A DNA stretch of 64,000 nucleotides from Posidonia oceanica. Lineage: Eukaryota > Streptophyta > Magnoliopsida > Alismatales > Posidoniaceae. The stretch lies in assembly GCA_037176725.1 (NCBI GenBank), contig JAZBRS010000057.1, positions 91,223,501 through 91,287,500 on the forward strand, written 5' to 3'. Position numbers and translations under genes: made by a program. The notes beneath the pieces are model-generated. The model saw only the letters and a program-made list of their open reading frames with translations, searched no databases and was not told the DNA's origin. Each line of letters opens with the position of its first letter. Position 1 is the first letter of the stretch. This document shows, one piece after another, positions 33,901 to 45,600 of the stretch.

Positions 33901-36862
33901 TCGACCTCCGGACAGGTCTGCAGACCTCCGGTGGCTTCTCCGGTTCGCTCCAGCCAGCGTCAGACTTCGCCGGACGTCACCTGTCCTCCGTCGAGCTCTG
34001 GTGAAGCTCGCCCGCCGGCCCACGTAGCTCCAGTCTCCCTGTGCCGGCGTTCATGGACGCTGGTAGCTTTTGCTACAGTGTCCATGGCCGCCGGCCATTC
34101 CACTGTGCCTTTATTTTTGTTTACTAAGCTACTTTGCCCTTAAATTGCATTTTTGGTTTCAGTTCTTGTTTATTTACGTTCAGGTCCTTTATTTGATTAA
34201 ATCTGTTTATTTCTGAGCTGAAACTATATAAAATTGCATGAAATATCTGTGGTTCTCTTTATTTGCATACTGGTCCTTTTACTGTGATTTCCTTCAGTAA
34301 TAAGTTTGAGTTTGGCCCTCCAGCTTTTCATTTTTGCACTTAAGTCCTGCAGTAGTTTAATTAGATTTAATGCATTAATTTTGCCGTATAAAATTGCATT
34401 CTGGGTCCTCTTTGTTTTCAGTATTTGCCTTCTGGTCCTCTGTCCTGTAGAACTTAGCATTTATTTTTCATTTTTGCTTGCTGCATTGCATTTTTCCGCC
34501 TCTGTTTTCTGATTTTTGCATATAGGTCCTCTTCTAATGCACAGTAGTCATTTTAATGCATATTTAGCTTATAAAATTGCATTCTTGACCTTGCATAATT
34601 TAAAAATTGCATGCCAGTCCTCTGTCTGTCCTTTTAGTGCATATTTTGCTCATAAAATTGCATCTTAGCCCCCACATGTTTGAAAAATTGCATGTAAGTC
34701 CCCCATCTGCATTCCCAGACTACTTAGGACCCTGTTTTTCTGGAAAAATGGCATTTTAGACCTTATTGATTTCAAAATTGCATTCTGAACTACCACATGA
34801 TTTCAAAGCTTGCCCTGATGCATATTCATCTTGGAAAATTGTATTTTGAACCCTGTCTTTTGTAAAATTGCATGCAGACCCTCTTTTTCCAAAACCCTTG
34901 CATAAAAGTCCCAAACTTTTCAAAACCTTTGCATTTAGACCCCCATCTTTTCAAAAATTGCATTTGAGACCCCAATCTTCTGAAAAATCACCCTTAAGTC
35001 CTTTCTTACATTCGGCATGCATTTGCATTCTTGCATTCTTGCATTTGGCATCCTCTGCACACACTCAAGCTTCTTTAACTCCCATTTACATGGGAGGACC
35101 TGTCTGCACACCCCTAGGACCTCCTGAACACTTAGATCCATTCTTCTCCCCTGTTCTGGTCCCTCTGCCTCGAAGATGGAATGTCTTCGGATCCGGCCGT
35201 TGGATCTTCTCAAGTAAGCTGCCATGACGACCCCGGCGGAACGCTCTTCAGCATGGACCAATCGGATTCCAGATCAGGCCCCAGATTTCCCAGGTAAGCC
35301 CTCCTGAACTTCAGTAGCATCGTTTGCATACCATTCGCATTGCATGGCTTTCGCGTGCTTCCTTTCGCTTTGTTTCCCTGCACCGTTTTGCGTGCCGTAT
35401 CGTTTTCTTGCTCCGTTTTGCGTGCCGCCCTTGTTTTCTTGCACCGTTTTGCATGCCGCCTTGTTTTCTTGCACCGTTTTGCGTGCCGCCCTTGTTTTCT
35501 CGCACCGTTTTGCATGCCGCCTTTGTTTTCTTACACCGTTTTGCATGCCACCTTGTTTTCTCGCACCGTTTTGCGTGCTGCCTTGTTTTTTCGCACCGTT
35601 TTGCGTGCCGCCTTGTTTTCTCGTACTATTTTGTGTGCCGCCTTGTTTTCTCGCACCGTTTTGCATGCCGCCTTGTTTTCTCGCACCGTTCTGCGTGCCG
35701 CCTTTGTTTTCTTGCACCGTTTTGCGAGCCGTCCTTGTTTTCTCGCACCGTTTTGCGTGCCGCCTTTGTTTTCTTGCACTGTTTTGGTGCCGCCCTTGTT
35801 TTCTTGCACCGTTTTGCGTGCTGCCTTGTTTTCTTGCACCATTTTGCGTGTCGCCTTGTTTTCTCGCACCGTTCTGCGTGCTGCCTTTGTTTTCTTGCAC
35901 CGTTTTGCGTGCTGTCCTTGTTTTCTTGCACCGTTTTGTGTGCCGCCTTGTTTTCTCTCACCGTTTTGCGTGCTGCCTTGTTTTCTCGCACCGTTTTACG
36001 TGCCGCCTTGTTTTCTTGCACCGTTTTGCGTGCTGCCTTGTTTTCTCGCATTGTTTTGCGTGCCTTGCCCGTTTCTCGCACCGTTTTGCGTATCGACCTC
36101 GTTTCTTGCATCGTTTTGCGTTCTTGCTTCGTTTCTCGCCCTATTTTACGTGTTTTACATTGTTTTCTCTTGCATGTCGCCCGCATTGCTTGTTTTCATC
36201 GCTGTTTTGTTTTATCGCCTGCATTTGCATGTAGGGCGGTGATGCTTACTGCCTGGAGTTCTCACGAGCCAGGTTTCGCCCGGTTCGGAACACAGACAGC
36301 GTTGCTGAGCACTTAGATTGCACGTTTAGTTTCTTGCATTACTTTCCATCACTTAGAGCACACCCTTGAGCATTTAGATAGGCATTCATTGGCACTTAGG
36401 CACTCAAAGTCTGCATTTCCCTGCGTATGCGAGCGTAAGCCTAGAAAGACCGATTCTCGGGCGTGTCGGGGGTGCCTAACACCTTCCCCGCACGTAACAG
36501 GAGTCCTTGCCCTCTCTGTTGGCCCGCAATGACCATATTGCCCTTATCCTAGGTACGAGTCACATCCCTTGCATTCATTTGCATCCCATTTCTTCTGCAA
36601 TGCCTTGCATTGCACCTTTTGCTCGGTTTTGCGTGGTTGTTCACGCATTTCCCTGGTTTTCCTTGTCTCCCGATCTAATAGACTTGGTGGCGACTCCGAT
36701 TTTGTCTTATCTTCTTCTTTCCTTTCCCTTTTTCTCTCTTTTAAACGTTTTCGAGTTAAGTCTTCCTTCTCGGACATAGCCGCTAATAGTGAACCTGATT
36801 CTGATCGGTGCACGCGAGCTTTGGCAACATGCATGGACGATCTGAACACCGGGATTACTACA
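30926..36862 (+). repeat. Element B 5' LTR (5937 bp)
   Basis: Starts TGTTGACACCCCATTTTGAC and ends GGGATTACTACA. Same block order as the element A LTR: A-rich block about 31640-32400, pyrimidine block 32410-32600, GC-rich block to 34090, AATTGCAT-rich block 34140-35000, minisatellite 35370-36170. The only TATA-like word noted is CTATATAAAATTGC near 34225, which is weak evidence for a promoter. Confidence 0.96.
35370..36170 (+). repeat. LTR minisatellite, element B 5' LTR copy
   Basis: About 26 tandem copies of a unit near 30 bases, of the form CTTGTTTTCTCGCACCGTTT followed by TGCGTGCCGC. Units of 29, 30 and 31 bases alternate. The 3' LTR has about five fewer copies. Confidence 0.93.
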
Positions 36863-36863
36863 G

Positions 36864-36881
36864 TGGCGACTCCGCTAGGGA
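36864..36881 (+). other. Element B primer-binding site, first copy
   Basis: TGGCGACTCCGCTAGGGA follows the LTR after one spacer base. It differs from the second copy at 37006 by G-to-A at position 14. Confidence 0.85.
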
Positions 36882-37165
36882 TGCTAGACTCCGGCTTTCG
36901 CCTTTGCTTTCGCTCGCTTGCTTTGCATCTTTGTTTGCCTTTGTGCCTTTGTCTGCCTTGTCTGTTTGCTTGTCTGCCTGTGTCGGCTCCCAGCGAGTCG
37001 CACAGTGGCGACTCCGCTGGGGATGATAGACTCTGGCTTTCTCCTTCGCTTTTGCTCGCTTGGGGTTTGCTTTCTTTGTTTGCCTTTAGTGCCTCCTTTG
37101 CCAGTTTTGCTCGCTTTTCTATGCAAACTCCTAGCGAGTCGCCTCGTGGCTACTCTGCTTAGGTT
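36865..37165 (+). repeat. Tandemly multiplied PBS leader unit with fold-back
   Basis: PBS-like sequences start at 36864, 37006 (TGGCGACTCCGCTGGGGA, perfect) and 37147 (TGGCTACTCTGCTTAGG, degenerate), spaced 142 and 141 bases apart. Intervening text is also related (GACTC(C/T)GGCTTTC, TTTGTTTGCCTTT). Directly upstream of the second and third sites lies a near-complement, CCCAGCGAGTCGC at 36989 and CCTAGCGAGTCGCC at 37130. Each unit could therefore form a hairpin that contains the PBS in one arm. Confidence 0.82.
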
Positions 37166-38326
37166 TTGCACCTCCTTTGCCTCGGTTCGCGCTCTGTTTT
37201 GCTTTGCTCTGCCCCAGTTGCTTGTTTATTTACTTACTTCTTTGCTTCTGCTCTTACTTGCTTTACAGCTTACCTGTCTTTATTTTCTTTGTCTTGCTTG
37301 CTTATTATTGCTTTATATCCCGCATAATGCATGCCTACATACTTGTTTGGAGACAATACATGCTTTTTGAATGATGAATGCTTTCTTTTACACATTTGCT
37401 ATGTCGCTACACACGCACATGCTCTGTATATATGCCTTTTGACCTGATGAATGCTTTCCTTTCACTATCATGCTCACAAACACTCGCACAAGCCATGCGC
37501 TTGCCTTTTGCTTTGTTGTATGTTGTTGGTTGCCATGATTGTTTGATTTTCTTCCCTTCCGCACATGCCATGCCTAGGATAGTAGAGACTGATTGCTCTT
37601 CCTGTGGTTAATTAAAAACGGCAAGTAAAAATAAGATCTAAGGTTAACTAGAGACTTCAAACAATCCTTCACCCTCTTGGAGTTAATAAAATACGCAAGA
37701 TAAAAGACTTTAATCATTTGCATAAAGCATCATATAGGGCATGCATCTTCTCATTTGAGTCCACCTATCAGTCTGCGAAGGATGGGTCCGATCTCTCACT
37801 CTGATGCTTTGGCATGGTGTGAGTCGGTCGGTCTGTCCCCCCTTGTCAGGGTTTGTGTCGGTGCTAGTGGAGGGTACTTCCTACACTTAGGCGAGGTTGA
37901 GGCCACCAATGCACCACCCTGTTATTACCTGAGCTTTGGGCCGGGAGTTAGACAGGGAACCTTCTTTTCTGACCTGAGTCGGTGACCCGTACACTTGTGG
38001 ATATCCGGAGTAGACTACCTGTTAGGAAACACTAGATTAGTGAGAGGGAGAGCATGCTAGAAAGCATACATGTCATTCATGCCATAACTTAGTGCATTTG
38101 CATTTCACTTTTTGTTCCCAATCCCAATTTCCTGTTGTGACCTTAACAGAGTTCGGTAAGCGATCTCCTTAGCTAGAGCCCGGGTTCCTCCCCTTGCTGA
38201 CACCTCTGCTGAGACACCTGTGCTCGACCATCTCTTTCTGAGCTACTCGCCTTCGCGAGCATAGCTCCTCGTAAAGCACGTCCTTTCCCTCGTCGCAGCC
38301 CCATTTTGACTCGCTCTCGGTCAGCA
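37166..38326 (+). other. Element B leader, untranslated
   Basis: Counterpart of 22720-23878 in element A and similar along its length. Short frames present in one copy are not kept in the other. No gene is called. Confidence 0.6.
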
Positions 38327-41053
38327 ATGGCCCAACGCACCATCGAACCCCCCTTGACCATGCCTCGGAGGTGGTTTCCGCTCCGGCCCCTCCGACTCCC
38401 ATTTCTAACCCCTCTGTGCCCTCTGTGATGCCAGGATTTCCTCCACTGCTGTCTGGGGCACCCCAGTTTGCTGTGGGACGGTGGCAGACACTCGCTCCTC
38501 CTGATCCGATCGCTGAGTCCATCTTGATGGCCACTTCTCGTGTTCCGGAGGCACCACTGACCCCACCTTCTTAGGGATTTGTCACTTTTGACACCCCTTC
38601 TGCTGCTGCGGCGACTCTCGCCCTAAGACTCCAATCTCTTGGACAGTCCGGATCTCTTGGCTCTGGCTCCTCGTCGGCACTGCAATTCAGTGTTCCCACC
38701 GACAGACTCCTGAAGAGCAGTACCAGCATCTGATAGACACTATCCAGCGACTGCAGGGTATGGCTCTATTAGTCCGCCCTTCTTCCCTTCCTGTCGGTCC
38801 TGAGGTTCCTGTACGGCCTGCTTTCGCACATCTTGCATTGCACTCTACACTTCCGCCTAGACCGTCGTCCCAACTGCTCACGGTTCCGGCGATGGGGGCA
38901 CGTATCTCGCCTCTTGCATCTGCACCGCACCACACACAGCATGCACCTCCGCCACTGGTGGCCAGTCATTCGGACTGGTGGGAGCACAGTATCTCGCAGG
39001 CCCGTCCCCCGGCACCGCGCCGGTGCGGCCGCTGATGCTCCAACATCCCGCACCCACCGCACAGCATACCATCTACCCTCCCCCTTTGCATCAGGCTCAG
39101 AATTCCACATGCATCCCTCCTTGCACTCCACCACAGCACAGATATGTCGGCCATCACCTTGCGTCACCAGGCGATGTGATGGTGGATCCGGAGGAGCACC
39201 TCGGTGCGACCCAATCGGCATATGTGGTCCCTACCCCCGCTGCCCCATCACCTGTGGCAGCCATTCCAGACCCCATCAACAACAGGATGGATGTTCTGGA
39301 GAAGGCACTGCGTCTAGTGCAGGGCACGGACCACCAGACCTACCAATTCCGAGACCTCTGCTGTTTCCCAGAGGCTGTACTCCCTCCAAAGTTCAAAATA
39401 CTGGACTTTGAGAAGTATGATGGTAGGGGCTGCCCCATAGCCCATCTGAAGGCGTACTGCGGTGATCTCGCCCAACTCCAGGCGGACGAGAGGTTGCTGA
39501 TCCGCCTGTTCCAGAAAAGTTTATCCGGTCCGGCCCTCAAGTGGTTCACTTCGCTTGATATGGCTGCGATCAGGACGTGGAACGACCTAAGCCAGGCGTT
39601 CTTGGAACAGTACTCCTTCAACCTCGATCTGGTCCCAAAGCGCGCAGACTTGATCGCAACCAAGCAGAATCCGGGCGAGCCGTTCGGGGAGTACATCGGC
39701 CGCTGGCGTGCCTTTGCCTCACAAGTTCGAGATAGGCCCTCTGACGAGGTGTCTATCGAGATCATTATAAAAGGGGCACAGCCGTCCACCGGAGCTTTGC
39801 TTAGCATCCAACCTGTCACGACCTTCACTGCGTTGATCCGAGCTGGCACTCGCGTAGAGAGTTCGTTGCGGAGTGGCAACTTCTCCGCGCTCTCTGTGCT
39901 TGCCAGGCAGGCCCCCGCCAGCAACAACGGTAGCAGCAGCAGCGTCATCAACAACAACAACGGCATCAACAACAATCGTCCCAAGAGGAAGGATCCGTCG
40001 AAGCATGTTGTTGCGTACGTCGACTCCCCTGCTGTGCCCGTTCGTCTGGCGTCCCGGCCTGCCCCTCCTCAGATCTATTATGCGCCTGCACCTAGGACAC
40101 ACCCCACACCACAGATCACTACCACCGCTCGACCGGTCTATCCTGCCGCACCGGTTCAGCAAGGACAATTCCAAAGGCCGAGACGGCCACCCGTTGAGAA
40201 GCGGAAATTCGCCCCACTGGTGGAACCACTCACTGCCGTCCTCCCGAAGGTTGCGTCGCTCCTGAAGTTTCCGAAGGTTCGCCCGCCACCAAACCCACTA
40301 CCGCATTGGTTTAAGGCAAACCTTTTCTGCGATTTTCATCGAAGCGTCAGGCATTCGACTGATAATTGCTTCACTCTCCGGAACGCTATCCAGGATTTGA
40401 TCGAATCGGGAACGATTGTGATCGACACGCACGAGGCGTCCACTTCTACACCATCTCATGCATCTGCATCAGCATCTACCCCAGCTAATATTGTTCGCCG
40501 GCCCCTGCCAGAGCACTCTTATTCAGGAGGCGCAGGGACCTCAGGAATCCACTCCTTATTTCCTTCTAGATCTCTCACATCTGTGGTAGATCCTTCCGAG
40601 CTTATCCATGATATCTCTACTCCTTTCCCAGTCTCTCTTTATCTTGCAGCTGTCGCCGGTTCCGAGTCGGGCGTTCATATGATCCGACCGCGCACCAGGC
40701 CGGAGCGTTCTTCTGCACCAACCACCATGCTTTCCCGGGCCCAAGCCCCAGTACACCTGCCAGGTTACCCGCAGCCAGTATCCCCAATACATCTCCTAGC
40801 CAGACCCCAGCCAGAGTTTCCCGTGCACCTCTTAGCAAGACCTCAATCCCCACCCCGTTTGCCTTCCCAGCAATCCCCCCATCCATGCCTTCCTCAACCA
40901 GTAGGCACCCCTATAGCCCCTCTCGTGCTCGCTGCATGTGCTCCCGTGGTTATTAACCTAACCTGGGATACCCATCGTGTACCTTACAGCTACGCCACAG
41001 AAATGTGTGTGGAAGTGACGTGATCGGGAAGGGTCTACAAACCCCCAGCACCA
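38327..41053 (+). pseudogene. Element B gag, core frame nearly intact
   Basis: ATG 38327 (MAQRTIEPPLT) is followed by a frameshift, a TAG near 38573 (CAG in A) and a deleted base near 38703. From 38978 the frame is open for 681 codons: RMDVLEKALRLVQG, VLPPKFKILDFEKYDGRGCP, LSGPALKWFTSLDMAAI, FLEQYSFNLDLVPKRADLI and FGEYIGRWRAFASQVR. A CCHC-like motif CDFHRSVRHSTDNC and a long Pro/Ser linker follow. TGA at 41021-41023 (CGA in A) interrupts the passage to protease. The core is a Tat/Ogre-type capsid domain that would assemble virus-like particles. The N-terminal Pro-rich part is in a different frame from the core in both elements. Confidence 0.9.
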
Positions 41054-42619
41054 GTGACTAGACCTAATCATCCAGAACCTGCAACACCTCTTTCCTTACC
41101 CCAGCCTACAACCCTACCACCTCCAGGCCAACCCCTTGAATCCATCATAGCTGAGTCTGCCCCCAAGGCCACACTCCCTACCACCAAGAAAGGCCAGCCC
41201 AAGGCCGACATTACTGCCCAGCTCAAAAAGGTTAAAGTCGACATATCCATTTGGGACCTGATACACACTTCTGCCGAACACCGCGAGGCTTTCCTTCGCG
41301 TGTTCCAAGCCGCCCGCGTGTCCCAAGCCATAGAACCTACCGCTCTGGGAAGCATGGTTGGAATGATCGCAGAACCCCAGGTCATCACTTTTACGAGTGA
41401 TGAGCTGCCTCCGGTGGGGATTAATCACAACCAACCCTTGTTCGTCACGGTACAATTCAAGAACTTTCGCATTCCCCTCGCGCTGGTCGATAATGGGTCA
41501 GGCCTTAACATCTGCCCCTTGCGAACAGCAACCAAGCTCGGATTCAAGGCCGAGGACATTACTCCGGCTGTGAAGGGAATGACAGCTTTTGACAATACCC
41601 ACCATGACACTCTAGGGATCCTAATTATTCCTCTTATCATTGGTCCGGTCACATTCGAGGTGGAATTCTACATCGTCGATTTAGAACCTAACTTCAACTT
41701 TCTGCTTGGGCGCCCTTGGCTCCACAAGCATCAGGTTATCCCCTCGACCCTCTATCGCATGATCAAATTCCGCCGAGGTGACGATGTCATCGTTGTCATG
41801 GCGGGGAATTTTGAGAAGGAGCGGATCGAAGCGGTTTCCTCTGTCTCTTCGCGGACTGTCCCCTTTGACCCTGAACTCTCGAATGCCTTATACCGCGTTA
41901 ATCGGTGCGAGCCGGTTAACTTTTTACCAGATCTCGAACGTGTCAACTCCTTGACCGTTCACAACAACCCTTTTCAAATGGTCGAGAACGTCTGTCACAT
42001 GTGGGGCTACGTCAAGGGGACGCCGCTCGAGCGATACAGCCAGGGAATCGCTGAACCCATCATGGTGGAAGAACGAAGAGACAACGAGGGTCTAGGGTAC
42101 GACCCTCACACTGATAAAGGCAAGCGCCTGCAAGCGAAGAATCAGAGAATGCTCATACCCCGGAACCTAGCCAACTTCGCAAGCACGGGTATCCTGGGTT
42201 CAAGCGCCATTCAAGCCGTAGCGCCGTCGGAGCCATGCCAAAGCTCTCCGCCACCGGAGGAGGACTGGGTCTGCGTTGAGGACTACTACTCGGACGAGGA
42301 ACAGTCTAGCACAACAGGGGCAGTTCAGACCTGCAGTGAAAGCCAGCCTAGCCCAACAGCATCTCGGTCGGTTTGTTCGGTCCTTCCGACCACAGATCAC
42401 AAAGCAGCAGAGTTAGCAGAACCCTTGGCAGATTTGACAGTCTTTGATTCTTCTACAGTCATGGCAGCACCACCAGCACCAATTCAAGCACAGTCAGTCA
42501 GTCCGCACGCAGCCGTTGTCACATCGGTGCAACTGCCACCCTCTCAGGAGGGTCAATCGCTGAGTCCAGTCAGCAGCGTAACTCAGCCCTTTTCAGAAGC
42601 TGCATCTCAACCAATGTAG
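41054..42619 (+). pseudogene. Element B aspartic protease region
   Basis: Same frame as the gag core. Encodes SIWDLIHTSAEHREAFLR, then the protease with IPLALVDNGSGLNICPLRTA and LLGRPWLHKHQVIP, and a Ser/Pro/Gln-rich spacer. The catalytic triplet is DNG. The stop TAG at 42617-42619 faces CCG in element A. The protease would cleave the gag-pol polyprotein. Confidence 0.88.
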
Positions 42620-42679
42620 CCAGCCCAATCAGCCACGCATTCTCTTGCCGCAGACCGGCAACTCTCATGGCAGGACCCT

Positions 42680-45600
42680 ATGGCATCAGAGGCCGCGCTC
42701 TCGTCATCATCACCAGTCATAGAGAACCAGCTGAGCATCGCCGTCTCCCGGCCCTCGAGCCTTCAAGAGAGCACCTCTGCCCATCCTCTAACAGCAGCAG
42801 TGACCCTGGCAGCATATCCATCTGCGATCCCTCTGACCAGCCCGTCTGGGTCTCCCATGCCGAGACTATCACTATCAGGCGTGCCTGTGAGTCAGACCAC
42901 GCAAATACCAGGAACAGCAATCCACCTCGCGGCCGAGCCAGTGCCGCAGGCCCTCGGCGCCTATTATGTCGACTCACCCTCAGATGAGGAAGAGGGAGGG
43001 GCGATAGAAGCCCAGGTCGATTCATGGATGTCTGATTTGGAGCTACTTTATCAGGAACAGCTCGAATCCATAGCAGAAGACCTGGCACAGCACCAAGCCA
43101 CAGAAAGGAAAGGAAAAGCCGTAGTTACGGATCCTCCTCTGCGAGAGGACTCCACCTCCATCATGGCCTTAGAAGAAAACTCAGGAGTGCCGGACTCCCC
43201 TAAACCAGACGAGCTCATTTCCCTTCAACCTGAAGGTAGGTCTAGTTGGCTTGTGCAGCACATGCCTCATTCGGGGAGGATAGCGAGTGGCAGTATCCAA
43301 GTCAGCCACCAGTCCGACATGCCCTCCACAAGTATGTTAGCAGACTCAGAAGAGGAGACACCAGTAGATCACACAATAGCAGTAACAAAGCAGAAAGCAG
43401 AATCAATAATAGAGTTGTCAGAGGTTTCAGTAGTAAAGCCGTCAGCAGTATCAGTCGCAGTGTTGGCAAGGCCTTCAGTGGTGCTAGCAGAACATGCAGC
43501 AGTGTCATCAGCAGCAGAACAGACAGGGGAAGCCATCAAGGCAGAGGTCGCGCACCGAGGATACAGAAACACTCGAGTAGGCGTGACCATCTTGAGGCAT
43601 CACCAGGGCCAAGAAGCAGAACATCTACACTCCTTCGATGTAACAAATCCCACCCTCGAAAAGGAGATCCTCTCGGAACTTGTTGCATATGGAGAAGAAG
43701 ACAATACAGGCGAGGATGAGAATGACGACCCATCGCCTGAGTTCCGGCCCTATGACGATGATCCAGAAGGTCCCAACCTGCATGTTGAGGAAGAAACAGA
43801 GGTTATCAACCTCGGCACAGCCGAAGAAACCAAAGAAGTCCGCATCAGTGCCTTACTATCACCCCAGGCCAGAATAGAGTTCATTGCGTTCCTGAAGGAG
43901 TACGCAGACGTCTTCGCCTGGACTTATGAAGACATGGTTGGCCTCGATGTCGAAATAGTGGTCCATAACTTGCCTTTGAAGCCAGACGCCAAGCCAGTAA
44001 AGCAGAAACTGAGAAGATGGCGACCGCAGTGGCTGCTCATGATCAAGGAAAAGATAATGAAGCAGCTTGATGTCAATTTTCTGAAGGTCGTCCTTTACCC
44101 TGAGTGGCTTGCAAACATCGTGCCAGTGCCCAAGAAGGACGGCCGGATCTGGATATGTATCGACTACAGGGACCTGAACAAGGCGAGTCCCAAGGACGAT
44201 TTCCCATTGCCTCACATTGATGTCCTAGTCGACAACACTGCGGGCCACAAGATGCTATCCTTTATGGATGGCTTCTCCAGCTATAATCAGATCAAGATGG
44301 CAGAAGAAGACATGGAAAAAACTTCATTCATCACCCCCTGGGGGGTCTTCTGTTATCAGGTTATGCCGTTTGGGTTGAAGAATGCTGGCGCAACTTATCA
44401 GAGGGCCATGACTACACTTTTTCACGACCTCATGCACCAAGAAGTGGAGGTCTATGTAGATGACATGATTGCAAAGACCAAAGAGCCTGAGGATCACCTT
44501 GCTTGCCTGAAGAAGCTCTTTGACCGTCTGAGGAAGTACAGACTGAGGCTTAACCCCAGTAAATGCGTGTTTGGGGTTTCATCTGGCAAACTTCTGGGCT
44601 ACATCGTTAGCCAAAGGGGGATCGAAGTGGACCTGTTGAAAGCGAAAGCCATCGTGGACATGCCACCCCCTAGAACAGAGAAGGAGGTTCGAGGCCTACT
44701 TGGGCGCTTACAGTATATCAGTCGCTTCATTGCACAGCTTACGCCCATCTGCGAGCCTATCTTCAAACTCCTGAGGAAGAACGCACAAATCAACTGGAAC
44801 GAGGAGTGTCAGGCTGCATTTGATAAAATCAAGCAACTGCTGGTCAAACCTCCTGTCCTGGTCCCTCCCACGCCAGGAAGACCTTTGCTCCTCTACCTTT
44901 CTACCACACAGCACTCCATGGGCACCGTCTTGGGTCAACACGACGGATCTGGTAGGAAGGAGCGCGCCATCTACTACCTGAGCAAGAAGTTCAATGAATG
45001 CGAGGCCAGGTACAGCATGATGGAGAAGACCTATCTGTCCCTTGTCTGGGCCGCATAGAAGCTGAGGCATTATATGATGGCGTACCCAGTTCACCTCTTG
45101 TGCCGGCACGATCCCATCAAGTTTCTCTTTCAAAAGCCGGCTTTGGTGGGCAGATGTGTCAAGTGGCAAGTGTTGTTATCCCAATACGACATCACCTTCG
45201 TCACACAGAGGTCTATGAAGGGCCAGGCTATGGCAGATCACCTTGCGGACTTTCCTTTGCCTGAATACCAGCCACTCTAGACACAGTTCCCTGACGAAGA
45301 CATTCTCTTTGCAATGGAGGACTCAGAGGAGATAAACCCTGAGGAGCAAGAGCAGTGGCAGCTGTACTTTGACGGCGCTGTCAACAAAAAGGGTCGAGGC
45401 ATAGGCGCAGTGCTGACCACGCCCCAGGGGCAGATGATTCCTTTTGCGAGGAAGTTGACTTTCCCGTGCACAAACAATGAAGCAGAATATGAAGCGTGCA
45501 TCTTGGGTTTGAAAGTCGCCCTCGAGCATAAGGCGCAGAAGTTGCATGTGCACGGTGATGCCATGCTGGTGATCTCTCAAGTGAATGGCGACTGGAAGAC

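Noticed and set aside
35274..36316. Long open frames on both strands over the LTR minisatellite (up to 330 codons)
   Set aside because: They follow the 30-base repeat period, change length with copy number, exist in several frames at once and have no start or splice context shared between the three LTRs.
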